Shown here one piece after another: positions 34,227 through 42,542 of a stretch of 64,000 nt of DNA. The DNA comes from CBDHCC01 sp965219235. Its GTDB lineage: Bacteria; Pseudomonadota; Alphaproteobacteria; Sphingomonadales; Sphingomonadaceae. The stretch covers positions 2,170,001 to 2,234,000 of the forward strand of contig OZ244721.1 of NCBI GenBank assembly GCA_965219235.1. Reading direction: 5' to 3'. How positions within the stretch are numbered: position 1 is the first letter of the stretch; every line of letters begins with the position of its first letter. The position numbers were made by a program, and so were the translations under genes. Below the pieces are notes generated by a model. It made no database searches. It was given only the letters and a program-made list of their open reading frames with translations, and was not told where the DNA came from.

Positions 34227-35666
34227 CTACTCCGCCGGTGCCGGCTCGCCACCGGATCGGGTGGCGCGCGGATGGGTGCCCTGCGTCGGCCCCGGCGTGA
34301 CGCCCGCGGTGCGGATCGGCGCGGAGGGCACGCCCTCCTCCTGCGCGTGCGGCGCGGTCGCCATCTGCTTTAGGATGTACCAGACGCCGATGCCGAAGAC
34401 GAGGAAGTAGACCACCACGAAGGCGACGAGCGAGCTGGCCACCGCCGGGGCGGCCAGCGGGGCCACGCTCTCGCTGGTCCGCAGCAGGCCGTAGACGGTG
34501 AAGGGCTGGCGCCCGACCTCGGTGGTCATCCAGCCGGCGATCACCGCCACGAAACCGCTGGGCGCCATCACCAGCGCGAAGCGGTGGAGGAGCGGCCAGT
34601 CGTACAACCGCTTGCGCCAGCGCGCCCACAGGCCGGCCACGCCGAGCAACAGCATCAGCAGCCCGAGCCCGACCATGACGCGGAAGGTCCAGAACACCAC
34701 CGCGACCGGCGGCTGGTTGGCGTCGGGTACGGTGTCGAGACCCGCGAGCGGCGCGTTCAGATCGTTCTTGAGGACCAGGGAGGAGAGTTTCGGAATCCCG
34801 ATCGCGTAATCGAGATGCTGGGTGCGGTCGTTGGGCAGGCCGAACAGATAGAGCGGTGCGCCGTGGGCGTGGCTCTCGTAATGCCCTTCCATCGCCATCA
34901 CCTTGGCGGGCTCGTATTCCAGCGTGTTGGTGCCCTGCTCATGCCCGGCTGCGATCTGGATCGGAGCGACGATCGCCGCCATCCACATCGCCATCGAAAA
35001 CATCTTGCGCGCATAAGGGTTGGCGCGATCCCTGAGCAGATGCCACGCCCCCACCCCGCCGACCACGAGCGCGGTGGTCAGGTAGGAGGCGACGACGGTG
35101 TGGACGAGGCGATAGGGGAAGGACGGGTTGAAGACGATCGGCCACCAGCTCGGCCCCGGCACGAACTGCCCCTGCGCGTTCATCAGGAACCCTTGCGGCG
35201 TGTGCATCCAGCTGTTGACCGAGATGATCCAGGTCGCCGACACCAATGTGCCGAGGGCCACCATGCAGGTGGCGAAGAAGTGCAGCTTCGGCCCCACCCG
35301 GCTCATCCCGAACAGCATCACCCCCAGGAAGCCGGCTTCCAGGAAGAAGGCGGTCAGCACCTCGTAGGCCATCAGCGGCCCCAGCACGGGCCCGGTCTTG
35401 TCGGAGAAGACCGACCAGTTGGTGCCAAACTGGTACGACATGACGATGCCCGACACGACCCCCATCGCGAAGGCGACGGCGAAGATCCGGACCCAAAAGC
35501 GGAACAGGTCGAGATAGAGCGCCTTGCCGGTCTTCAGCCACAATCCCTCCAGCACCGCGAGATAGCTCGCCAAGCCGATGGAAAAGGAGGGAAAGATAAA
35601 GTGGAAAGACACCGTAAAGGCGAACTGGATGCGCGCCAGTATCACGGGGTCGAGAGCGTCGAACAT
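34227..35666 (-). CDS. cydA: Cytochrome bd ubiquinol oxidase subunit I
   Basis: A 479-residue subunit carrying hemes b558, b595 and d. It has ARIQFAFTVSFHFIFPSFSIGLASY with the heme-ligand His, AAGHEQGTNTLEYEPAKVMAMEGHYE for quinol binding, and GWMTTEVGRQPFTVYG, whose GRQP motif is diagnostic. It is shorter than E. coli CydA (522) because the Q-loop is short, as in the cyanide-insensitive (CioA-type) branch. ATG 35666 starts exactly at MFDALDPVILARIQF; the longer open frame upstream is not conserved. Transcribed with cydB and the small subunit; a parS-like site lies about 150 bp upstream. Confidence 0.95.
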   Translation of the reverse strand: MFDALDPVILARIQFAFTVSFHFIFPSFSIGLASYLAVLEGLWLKTGKALYLDLFRFWVRIFAVAFAMGVVSGIVMSYQFGTNWSVFSDKTGPVLGPLMAYEVLTAFFLEAGFLGVMLFGMSRVGPKLHFFATCMVALGTLVSATWIISVNSWMHTPQGFLMNAQGQFVPGPSWWPIVFNPSFPYRLVHTVVASYLTTALVVGGVGAWHLLRDRANPYARKMFSMAMWMAAIVAPIQIAAGHEQGTNTLEYEPAKVMAMEGHYESHAHGAPLYLFGLPNDRTQHLDYAIGIPKLSSLVLKNDLNAPLAGLDTVPDANQPPVAVVFWTFRVMVGLGLLMLLLGVAGLWARWRKRLYDWPLLHRFALVMAPSGFVAVIAGWMTTEVGRQPFTVYGLLRTSESVAPLAAPAVASSLVAFVVVYFLVFGIGVWYILKQMATAPHAQEEGVPSAPIRTAGVTPGPTQGTHPRATRSGGEPAPAE

Positions 35667-35812
35667 GGTCGTCCTCTGGGTGCGGAGGGGACCGTCGACC
35701 GGCTCGTCTTTCCAAGGGCGAACCCGCCGGCTTTCCGTTGAGGCGGAGGTAGGGGATGGGGCGGGATGCCGCAAGTGTGAAGCGGCGGCCGGGTGGAACG
35801 CGGATGGTGAGA

Positions 35813-35828
35813 TGTTTCACGTGAAACG
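35813..35828. promoter_or_regulatory. parS-like ParB-binding site
   Basis: TGTTTCACGTGAAACG matches the bacterial parS consensus TGTTTCACGTGAAACA at 15 of 16 positions, including the whole central palindrome GTTTCACGTGAAAC. parS sites are bound by ParB and cluster near the replication origin. It lies in a non-coding stretch upstream of cydA. No parA or parB gene is in the window. Confidence 0.7.
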
Positions 35829-35850
35829 CGCCGGCGGGGTTTGAATCATC

Positions 35851-35902
35851 CTTCCCGAGCTTGTCTCGGGGAGGGGGGAAGGGGGACCATGCACAGCATG
35901 GT
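35851..35902. repeat. Two short palindromes in the gene-poor stretch
   Basis: CTTCCCGAG-CTTGT-CTCGGGGAG (35851-35873, one wobble) is followed by ACCATG-CACAG-CATGGT (35886-35902). Together they look like a compound intergenic palindromic repeat of the type scattered in sphingomonad genomes. Transcript 3'-end stabilisation or termination is possible. The stretch 35667-36330 otherwise holds no gene. Confidence 0.5.
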
Positions 35903-35983
35903 GGAGAGAGGGTGGCGACCGTCCGGTTTTGGTGGGAAGCGGACGAAAAGCTTATCTCCCCCGATACACCGTAAGCCGCTGTT

Positions 35984-36008
35984 CCGCTCGTGCTGAGCTT
36001 GTCGAAGG
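35984..36008 (+). repeat. REP-like repeat, family A, copy 1
   Basis: Core GTGCTGAGCTTGTCGAAG preceded by CCGCTC. Identical in the core to copy 2 at 36089-36113 and differing by one base from copy 3. Each copy is followed by a similar TTTGCAAACCC tract in copies 1 and 2, so a longer unit was duplicated. Confidence 0.75.
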
Positions 36009-36088
36009 CGATCCTGTCCTTTGCAAACCCACGCCGCGCCAGAGCGGCTCGCGACCCATGTCGGGCCGACCGACCCGCGTTGCCCTCC

Positions 36089-36113
36089 CCGTTCGTGCTG
36101 AGCTTGTCGAAGG
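36089..36113 (+). repeat. REP-like repeat, family A, copy 2
   Basis: CCGTTC then GTGCTGAGCTTGTCGAAG. Followed, as copy 1, by a short tract ending in TTTGCAAACCC. The two units are 105 bp apart in direct orientation. Confidence 0.75.
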
Positions 36114-36199
36114 TGATTTTGTCGTTTGCAAACCCGACAGGCTAACTTCGGCTGGTGGGAAGCGGTGGTTTCAATCCTGTTGCGCTCTCACCACTACCC

Positions 36200-36263
36200 C
36201 CGCTCGTGCTGAGCCTGTCGAAGCCTTGCCCAACGTCCCCTTCGACAGGCTCAGGACGAGCGG
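36200..36263. repeat. REP-like repeat, family A, inverted pair (copies 3 and 4)
   Basis: Copy 3 (36200-36223) and its inverted counterpart (36240-36263, CTTCGACAGGCTCAGGACGA…) face each other across 16 bp, forming a long hairpin. Only one or two arm positions differ. This is the typical BIME-like arrangement of paired REPs. Confidence 0.75.
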
Positions 36264-36330
36264 AGGGGGAGGCGTGTCTGACGTGCGTCATTGGTTTAAA
36301 GGGGCCGGCACTTGCCAGCCCCCTCGTTTC

Positions 36331-36582
36331 TCACTTGCGCCAATAATCCTGGCGCTCGCCTCCATCGAAAGCGACCTGAGCGTAGGCAGCACCGCTTGAA
36401 ACCGCAAACTCGAGCCGCATGGGCATGGATCATTGCGGCCGAGCTTCTCGACCAGCTCCTTGTCGCCATGCACGATGCGGAGCCCGCGCTTCACGTGCGT
36501 CTCGGATGGATAGCCCTTGCGGCGTTTAGACGTGCGCTCGAAAGCAGGGCTGGTCGGTCAAATCGCGGTCGTAGGTCATCAT
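36331..36582 (-). pseudogene. Frameshifted SEC-C motif protein gene
   Basis: AGGAGGCG just before ATG 36582 is an excellent ribosome site, yet the frame stops after 18 codons (…CFRAHV). Continuing in the next frames gives KRRKGYPSETHVKRG, then the SEC-C zinc motif start GRNDPCPCGS, then FKRCCLRSGRF, then DGGERQDYWRK and a stop at 36331. Three one-base shifts, all in the same direction, connect the four pieces and return to the original frame (252 bp, 84 codons). The two Cys pairs (CPC and CC) of the SecA C-terminal-type zinc motif are thus split over two frames. A decayed small zinc-binding protein gene is the simplest reading; sequencing error is the alternative. Confidence 0.65.
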
Positions 36583-36739
36583 CGCCTCCTATCAACGTGG
36601 CAATGATGCCGTAGCACGCAACGTGAACAGGAGCGAGATCGGTAGCGACAATCCTCGTGGTCGAAAGCCGTCGCATCGTTCCTCCCCGACATGGGAGGGG
36701 CTTCGCTCGCGACCCTCGCCCCTGGCAGGGCGGACCCTC

Positions 36740-38785
36740 CTACCCCCCGAACCGCCAGCTGACGCCCGCGAACAGCGCCCTCGGCCGGGCGCGCTCCACC
36801 ACGCCGTCGTCGTCCACGGTCGCCTCCACCCGCTCGCCGCCCGCGTTCTCCAGCCGCGCCCAGGCGCCGAGCGCACGGGTGAGCGGCAGGGCAGCGGACA
36901 GGTCCAGCACCGTCGCGGCGGCCAGGCGGCGGGTGTTGGCGTCGTCCTCGTATTGCGGCCCGGCGTGGTCGAGCGTCGCGGTCAGCCGCAACCCGCCCGG
37001 CCCGCGCCAGCCGGCCGACAGCGCGCCGGACAGGTCCGCCACCTGCGCCGGACGGCGGCCGTCGAGCGCGGCGGCGGTTCCGCCGGCGCGCACCCGAGCA
37101 TCGAGCGTCGAGAGCGACAGGCGGGCGTGGAAGGCGCCGCGCTCCACCCGCCCGTCCAGCTCCACCCCGCGCGACCGCACGGCGTCGACGTTCAGCCGTC
37201 GGCGATAGACGCCGGCCGCGCTCACGAAGCCGACGCCGGGGAACACGCCCGGCCCCCTTGCCAAAGTCACGTTGGCGATCGCGTCGGTCACGCGCGCGTC
37301 AAAGGCGGTGGCGGACAAACTCATGCCGTCCAAGGGCCGCCAGTCCAGCCCCGCCTCCAGCGTGCGCGAGCGTTCCGGCGACAGGCCCGGATCGGCGGCG
37401 GTCGCGTCCGCGCCGACGCGAAAGGGCCGGGCGAGCTCGTTGACGGTCGGCAGCCGCCAGCCGAGGCTCGCCGCCGCCCGCGCGTCGAGGCGCGGGGTCA
37501 CGGCGAGCACCGCGCCCAGCCGCCCGGTCGGCTCCCACCCGAAGCGGCCGCCCACGCGCTCGTCGGCGAACACCGTCCCGTCCAGCCCGCGCTCGACCCG
37601 CGTCGCCTCACCCACCCGCCAGCGGTCGATCCGCGCGCTGGCGGTGAGCGTCAGCGGCTCCGACAGTGACCAGTCGGCCGCCGCGAAGCCGCCCCATGTG
37701 GTGGTGTCCGTGCCGGCCCGGCGCAGGCGCGTGGGCGCGCCGGCCACGAACAGGAATGCCTCGCGGGTCTCGCCGGCCACCCGCCGCCAGTCCACACCCA
37801 GCCGGAGCGTCACCGGCCCGGCGAGCGGCGGCCGCACCTCCGCGCGCGCGCCCACACCGCTCGACGGCACGTTGTGCTGGTCCAGCACCGGGGTCGCGGT
37901 CGAGCGGTCCGCGCTCAGCGACGCGAAGGTCGCGGTGAGCTTGCGCAGCTGGCCGTAGACGAGCGCGGAGGCCTGCCAGCGCCCGCGATGGACCAGCCGG
38001 ACGCTGGCGTCGCCGCCGGCCAGCGTGCTCCCGACGCCCTCCACCCCGCGCGAACGCTCGTCCGCGAAGCCGCCGAGACTCGCCTGCAGCTCGATGGCGG
38101 CGCCGAGCGGGACCACGAAGCGCGCGGTCGCGCCGCCGCGCCGGTAGGAGGCCGGCCGGTCGGCCGCGCCCCGGCTCTCCGCCACGACCGGCACGAAGCC
38201 GTCGGCGCGCGCGGCGTTCGCGCCCAGGCTGACGCTGCCACCCGCCACGCTGACGCCGAACAGCGCGGCGGCGTCGACCGTGCCGAACGCGCCGCCGCCG
38301 GCCCGCGCCTCGACGGTCGTGCCCGGACCCGGCGCGGCGCTCTCGAGGATCAGCGTGCCTGCGAGCGCGCCCGGCCCGTCCGCGCCGGTGCCGCCGCCGC
38401 GCACCAGCGTGGCCGACGCGATCCGCTGGCGCTCGAAGGCGGTCCAGTCGATCCAGCCGCCGAACGGATCCGCCTGCGGCACGCCGTCCAGCAGCACGAG
38501 CGTGCGCGACGACGCGTTGCCGCCCAGGCCGCGCAGGGTCAGCCCCTGGCTGGTGGGCGAGGCCGAGCGGCTGTCGGAGCGCCGGAACTGCTGCACACCG
38601 CCCAGTCCGCGCAAGCTGTTCTCGATGAGCGGCGCCTCGGGCCGGGCGATGGCGTCGGCGTCCAGCGCGACTTTGGCGAACGCCGCCTCGCCCGGCAGGG
38701 GAGGCAGGTCGCGCCCTGTGATGACGATCTCCACGGGTGGCGGGGCCGGCGGCGGCGCGGCGGCCTGGAGGAGGAGCGGGAGCAT
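36740..38785 (-). CDS. TonB-dependent outer-membrane receptor
   Basis: A 681-residue TonB-dependent receptor. After a short signal-like leader (MLPLLLQAAAPPPAPPPVE) comes the plug (LRGLGGVQQFRRSDSRSA, TLRGLGGNASSRTLVLLDGVP, IASATLVRGGGTGADGPGAL). A 22-strand-type barrel ends FAGVSWRFGG. Size is like small receptors of the BtuB/Cir kind; the substrate cannot be read from sequence. I looked for a cobalamin riboswitch in the 300 bp upstream and saw none. ATG 38785 is preferred over TTG 38794. No TonB, ExbB or transporter genes adjoin it. Confidence 0.88.
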   Translation of the reverse strand: MLPLLLQAAAPPPAPPPVEIVITGRDLPPLPGEAAFAKVALDADAIARPEAPLIENSLRGLGGVQQFRRSDSRSASPTSQGLTLRGLGGNASSRTLVLLDGVPQADPFGGWIDWTAFERQRIASATLVRGGGTGADGPGALAGTLILESAAPGPGTTVEARAGGGAFGTVDAAALFGVSVAGGSVSLGANAARADGFVPVVAESRGAADRPASYRRGGATARFVVPLGAAIELQASLGGFADERSRGVEGVGSTLAGGDASVRLVHRGRWQASALVYGQLRKLTATFASLSADRSTATPVLDQHNVPSSGVGARAEVRPPLAGPVTLRLGVDWRRVAGETREAFLFVAGAPTRLRRAGTDTTTWGGFAAADWSLSEPLTLTASARIDRWRVGEATRVERGLDGTVFADERVGGRFGWEPTGRLGAVLAVTPRLDARAAASLGWRLPTVNELARPFRVGADATAADPGLSPERSRTLEAGLDWRPLDGMSLSATAFDARVTDAIANVTLARGPGVFPGVGFVSAAGVYRRRLNVDAVRSRGVELDGRVERGAFHARLSLSTLDARVRAGGTAAALDGRRPAQVADLSGALSAGWRGPGGLRLTATLDHAGPQYEDDANTRRLAAATVLDLSAALPLTRALGAWARLENAGGERVEATVDDDGVVERARPRALFAGVSWRFGG

Positions 38786-39084
38786 CGGGCGCAAGCGGTA
38801 GCAGGGTGGCGGGCGCGGTTCGACTCCGGACGCCGCTCACCCCCGCCCCGTCCTCTCCCGAGGTGGGAGGGGACGCGCACGAGCACCTGATCCTGTGAAG
38901 AGGGAGGGGTCCGCCACCGCAGGTGGTGGGAGGGTGAGGGCCATATCCAGACCCGTGACAGTCGAAACTCCACCCCAAACACACCGTGCGAAAACATCTT
39001 CGCGCGACCGATCACGTGTTCCGGGTGTTCCGTTGACCCCAAGCCGGTGCCTCGAACGTTGTGGTCCGTGAAAGGAGCCGACGG
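38786..39084. other. Divergent intergenic region with GC-rich palindromes
   Basis: Lies between the leftward TonB-receptor gene and the rightward isomerase gene. It contains direct and inverted purine/pyrimidine blocks, for example CCACC-GCA-GGTGG near 38919-38931 and repeated GGGAGGGG tracts at 38838-38943. These resemble scattered intergenic palindromic repeats. AAAGGAG at 39071-39077 serves the isomerase. No gene is seen. Confidence 0.4.
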
Positions 39085-39951
39085 ATGACCGACCTGCCCT
39101 TCGCTTTCGGTGTCAGCGAGTTCACGACCATGCCGTGGACGTTCGATCAGGACGTCGCGCGCTACGCGGCACTGGGCGTGGACACGATCGAGGTGGTGGA
39201 GGCCAAGCTGGACGACGATCGCTTCGCCGAACAGATGGCCTCGATCACGGCGGCCGGGCTGGGGATCAGCGGGGTGCAGCCGACGGTCCGGACCTTCTTC
39301 GACAGCCGGATGACACCCGAGCCCAGGGGATTGGAGGAGCGGGTCGCCTGCCTGCGCGCCTCGATCGAACGTCTGGGTCGCCACGCGCCCGGCGTGCCCT
39401 TCATCACCAACACCGGCGCGCATCCCAGGGGCGATATGGCGGAGGCGATGCGCGTTGTGGGCGACCGGCTGGGCGAATTGGCCCGCGTCGCCGCCGACAA
39501 CGGCGTGCGCCTGGCGCTGGAACCACTCAATCCCACCTCGGTGAACGTCGAGAGCGCGATCTGGACCGTCGATCAGGGACTCGACGTGATCGACGCGGCC
39601 GGGCGCGACGAGGTCGGCCTGTGCCTCGATTACTGGAACGTGTGGCAGAACGCCGACATCGAGGCGGCGATCGCGCGCGCGGGCGATCGCATCTTCACGG
39701 TGCAGGCGAGCGACTGGCGACGCCCGCGCTCCTTCGCCGACCGGATCGCGCCGGGCGAGGGCGCTATCCCGCTGGCGCGCCTGCTCGCGGCCACCCGGGG
39801 TACGGGCTACGATGCGCCCTATGTGGTCGAGATTTTCTCGATGGATGTGCCGGACTCGCTCTACGACGGCGATCTGGAGGCGGTGATCCGCCGCTCCCGC
39901 GACGGCATGGCCGCCGCCTGGACGGGAAGCGACGCTCAGCCGGACAGCTGA
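39085..39951 (+). CDS. Sugar phosphate isomerase/epimerase family protein (TIM barrel)
   Basis: A 288-residue xylose-isomerase-like TIM-barrel protein (AP-endonuclease-2 fold). The supporting segments are FAFGVSEFTTMPWTFDQDV, GVDTIEVVEAKLDDDRF, LALEPLNPTSVNVES (metal-binding Glu), VGLCLDYWNVWQNADIEAAI and YVVEIFSMDVPDSLYDG. Members isomerise or epimerise sugars and inositol derivatives; the exact substrate is unknown. ATG 39085 has AAAGGAG 8 bp upstream. It converges with, and its last 16 bp overlap, the VOC gene ending the GMC/lactonase operon, so a shared sugar-catabolic role is plausible. Confidence 0.82.
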   Translation: MTDLPFAFGVSEFTTMPWTFDQDVARYAALGVDTIEVVEAKLDDDRFAEQMASITAAGLGISGVQPTVRTFFDSRMTPEPRGLEERVACLRASIERLGRHAPGVPFITNTGAHPRGDMAEAMRVVGDRLGELARVAADNGVRLALEPLNPTSVNVESAIWTVDQGLDVIDAAGRDEVGLCLDYWNVWQNADIEAAIARAGDRIFTVQASDWRRPRSFADRIAPGEGAIPLARLLAATRGTGYDAPYVVEIFSMDVPDSLYDGDLEAVIRRSRDGMAAAWTGSDAQPDS

Positions 39952-40727
39952 TGCAGATGCCCGTCGGGATCGCGCAACAGGCCGCTCCGGTCCGCGATCC
40001 ACGCGGTGCGGGTGGCCGCCACGTCGTTCACCGCCGGCGCGTCGCGGGCCACACCGGGCGGGTGCTCGTAGCCGAGCAGCTCCAGGTGGGCCGGGCCGTC
40101 GGCGGGCGTCATCGGCTGGACGCGCACGCACACCTCGTCGAGACCGTCGAGGCGGTCCTGCTCGGCCCCCCGGTTCAGGGTGCCGTCGGCGGCGGACAGC
40201 CCCTGGTCCTCGTAGAAGCGCCGGCTGCGCGGCGCGTCGGTGACGACGATCGCCGAATGGTCGATGCCCTGCAGACCGCGCCCGCGCCACGGATGATCCG
40301 GATCGGGAAACCGGAGGAACTCCAGCGGATGACCCTCCGGATCGCGGAACTTGACGGCCGTGACGCCCCCGGAGCGGGACGGCAGGGTGACGGGGCCGTC
40401 GCGGCTGATCGGCGCGGCGCCGGCCTCGCGGGCGCGGCGCCACATCGCATCGATGTCGTCAGTCACCAGCGCGAAATGCTGGAACACCGGATCGGCCGCG
40501 CGGGCGTTGACGGGGTAGCGGCGGCCGGCCTGTTCGTAGGCGTCGAGCTCGATCCACTGGTCGCCCAGGCGCAGCGGGGTCCGTTCGCCCGCGCCCGCCA
40601 GCCCCAGCATCGCCATCTCCGCGCGCGCGATCGGGCGCGGGTCGCCGCGCGCGAACCCCAGGGCTTCGTAGAACCGGCAAAGCGCGCCCGCATCCCGCGT
40701 CACCAGCCGGAAGCCCAGGATGCGCAT
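39936..40727 (-). CDS. VOC family protein with two glyoxalase-like domains
   Basis: A 263-residue protein of the vicinal-oxygen-chelate superfamily. The first module runs MRILGFRLVTRDAGALCRFYEALGFARGD … FQHFALVTDDIDAMWRRARE … KFRDPEGHPLEFLRFP. The second runs GIDHSAIVVTDAPRSRRFYEDQGLS … DRSGLLRDPDGHLHQLSG. His and Glu metal ligands are present in the first (HFAL, HPLEF) and His in the second (IDHSA). The last residues lack the usual final Glu ligand (HLHQL). Substrate unknown. It is the last gene of the GMC-DoxX-cupin-SMP30 operon, 5 bp after the lactonase. Confidence 0.82.
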   Translation of the reverse strand: MRILGFRLVTRDAGALCRFYEALGFARGDPRPIARAEMAMLGLAGAGERTPLRLGDQWIELDAYEQAGRRYPVNARAADPVFQHFALVTDDIDAMWRRAREAGAAPISRDGPVTLPSRSGGVTAVKFRDPEGHPLEFLRFPDPDHPWRGRGLQGIDHSAIVVTDAPRSRRFYEDQGLSAADGTLNRGAEQDRLDGLDEVCVRVQPMTPADGPAHLELLGYEHPPGVARDAPAVNDVAATRTAWIADRSGLLRDPDGHLHQLSG

Positions 40728-40732
40728 GAGCG

Positions 40733-41638
40733 TCACGGCCGCACGCAACCGCGCACGTTGACGAAGATCGCCATCAGCGTGTGCGACACGCACAGGAACA
40801 GGCGCGACCGCTCGCGGTCGCCGAAGCACAGGTTGGACACGGTGGCGGGGGTGAGGATCCTGCCGAGCAGCGTGCCATCGGGTGCGATGCAATGGACGCC
40901 CTCGCCCGCGCTCGACCAGAGGTTGCCGCCCTCGTCGACGCGGAACCCGTCGGCCTGGCCCGGGGACACCGAGTGGAACGCCTCTCCACCGGACAGCATC
41001 CCGTCCTCTCCGACCGCAAAGCGGCGGATGCCGTGGCGCGGCTCGGCGGCGAACTGGTGGCCGGTGTCGGACACGTAGAGCCAGCGTTCGTCGGGCGAGA
41101 AGGCGAGGCCGTTCGGCCCCTCCAGGTCGTCGGCGGCGACCGTCAGCCCGCCCGTGGCGGGATCGAGACGGTAGAGGGTGGGCGGCAGCTCGGCGGCGTG
41201 CTTGCCGCCCTCGTAGTCCGTGTTGCCGCCATAGGGCGGGTCCGTGAACCAGATGGTGCCGTCGGACCGGCAGACGAGGTCGTTGGGCGAATTGAGCGGG
41301 ACGCCGCGATGGTGGCTGGCGAGCACGGTGACGGTCCCGTCCAGTTCCGTGCGCGTGACGCGGCGGTCGCGGTGCGAACAGCCGATCAGCCGGCCCTGCC
41401 GGTCGCGCGCATGGCCGTTGGCGAAGCCCGAGGGCTGACGGAACACGCCGACCCCGCCATCCTCCGTCCAGCGCAGGATGCGGTCGTTCGGCAGGTCGCT
41501 GACATAAAGACACTGGTGATCCGCGAACCACACCGGCCCCTCCAGCCAGCGATAGCCCTCGCCCAGCGTCTCCAGCGGCGCGTTGGGCAGCACCATGGAG
41601 CGGAAGCGCTCGTCGTGGATCTCGTAGGACTGGCTCAC
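40733..41638 (-). CDS. SMP-30/gluconolactonase-type lactonase
   Basis: A 301-residue six-bladed beta-propeller hydrolase that opens sugar lactones. LGEGYRWLEGPVWFADHQCLYVSDLPNDRILRW contains the metal-binding Glu (EGPVW). LNSPNDLVCRSDGTIWFTDPPYG contains the N-D pair, and DLEGPNGLAFSPDERWLYVSDT contains the Asn/Asp ligands. ATG is absent at the domain start; GTG 41638 overlaps the cupin stop (GTGA). Working with the GMC oxidoreductase, it would hydrolyse the lactone produced by sugar oxidation; this pairing is inference from operon structure. Confidence 0.87.
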   Translation of the reverse strand: MSQSYEIHDERFRSMVLPNAPLETLGEGYRWLEGPVWFADHQCLYVSDLPNDRILRWTEDGGVGVFRQPSGFANGHARDRQGRLIGCSHRDRRVTRTELDGTVTVLASHHRGVPLNSPNDLVCRSDGTIWFTDPPYGGNTDYEGGKHAAELPPTLYRLDPATGGLTVAADDLEGPNGLAFSPDERWLYVSDTGHQFAAEPRHGIRRFAVGEDGMLSGGEAFHSVSPGQADGFRVDEGGNLWSSAGEGVHCIAPDGTLLGRILTPATVSNLCFGDRERSRLFLCVSHTLMAIFVNVRGCVRP

Positions 41639-42081
41639 CGGATGCGACACGCCTCCCGCCGCGGCTCGACGTGCAGCTGGACGGTCATCAGGACCGCCGG
41701 CTCGTCGCCGATCGTGCCGGAGCGGTGGCCCTTCCGGCCGTCCGTCTCCGTGCAGTTCTGGTCCTCGCCGAAGGAGAACTCGCCCGGTCCCTGTTCGACC
41801 CGCCTGCCGTCCATGGATTCGATGAACCAGCGGCCGGACAGCACGACGATCCACTGAGGTGCGGGGTTCTCGTGCCAGTCGCCGATCCAGCCCACCGGCT
41901 GGACCGTGAAGACCACCGTGGAATCGGCGCGATCCTGCTTGTCGTTCCACTGCGGGTCCGCCGGACCCACCGAGGCCTGCTCGTAGTCGGTCAAGTGGCA
42001 GAGCGTCTGGCGGCTCACCCCCTCCTCGTCGACGTGCAGATGCCAATACGGGACGGAGGGCTTGGGGCCGGTGTCGCTCAT
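41635..42081 (-). CDS. Cupin-domain protein
   Basis: A 148-residue single-domain cupin. The first barrel motif lies around GWIGDWHENPAPQWIVVLSGRWFIES, and the second around GPGEFSFGEDQNCTETDGRKGHRSGTI with the conserved His near the end. An N-terminal YWHLHVDEEGVSRQT is present. Cupins bind a metal and act as isomerases, dioxygenases or binding proteins; which one is unclear. It overlaps DoxX upstream (ATGA) and the lactonase downstream (GTGA), so it is made in step with the pathway. Confidence 0.78.
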   Translation of the reverse strand: MSDTGPKPSVPYWHLHVDEEGVSRQTLCHLTDYEQASVGPADPQWNDKQDRADSTVVFTVQPVGWIGDWHENPAPQWIVVLSGRWFIESMDGRRVEQGPGEFSFGEDQNCTETDGRKGHRSGTIGDEPAVLMTVQLHVEPRREACRIR

Positions 42082-42542
42082 CGGGAACTCCCATAGGGCT
42101 GGCTGGAGGCGAGGGGGTGATCGAGGAAAGGGCCGAGGCCGGAGCCGTCGGTGCCGACCACGATCAGCAGGAAGCCGGCGCCCAGCGACAGGTTCTTCAG
42201 GAAATCCCAGAACAGGCCGCGCCCCTTGCCGTCCGGGTCGGACCAGAAATCGCCTTGCGCCCAGAAGCGCTTGAACAGCACGGCTGTGGCGGCGCAATAG
42301 GCGGCGATCACGCACGCCGCCGCGCGATCGGCAAGCCCGGTGACGACGCCCAGCGACCCGAACACCTCGATCGCCAGCCCGACCATCAGTATGGCCACCG
42401 CCAGCCACCGGGCGGAGAACACCTGGCGCGCCTGCTTCACGGAGCCTTGGAAATCCAGCACCTTGTCGAGGGCGCTGAACGGCAGGAACAGCAGCACCAG
42501 ACCGCAACGGACCACGAGCGCCGCCGCTCCCTCGATCGTCAC
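42078..42542 (-). CDS. DoxX-like membrane protein
   Basis: A 154-residue membrane protein with four helices (VVRCGLVLLFLPFSALDKVL, LAVAILMVGLAIEVFGSLGVV, LADRAAACVIAAYCAATAVLF, LSLGAGFLLIVVG). FLPFSALDKVLDFQGSVKQ is the typical first-helix region of the DoxX family, linked to thiosulfate- or quinone-related redox functions. Being directly after a GMC oxidoreductase, it could pass electrons to quinone; this is inference. GTG 42542 overlaps the GMC stop (GTGA), and its own stop overlaps the cupin start (ATGA). Confidence 0.72.
   Translation of the reverse strand: MTIEGAAALVVRCGLVLLFLPFSALDKVLDFQGSVKQARQVFSARWLAVAILMVGLAIEVFGSLGVVTGLADRAAACVIAAYCAATAVLFKRFWAQGDFWSDPDGKGRGLFWDFLKNLSLGAGFLLIVVGTDGSGLGPFLDHPLASSQPYGSSR

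Noticed and set aside
35667..35812. FNR/CRP-like box for cydAB
   Set aside because: No TTGAT-N4-ATCAA-like palindrome could be found in the interval; the parS-like site is a different motif.
38786..39084. Cobalamin riboswitch upstream of the TonB-dependent receptor
   Set aside because: I looked for the B12-box-like core and conserved stems and found only GC-rich palindromes; no support.
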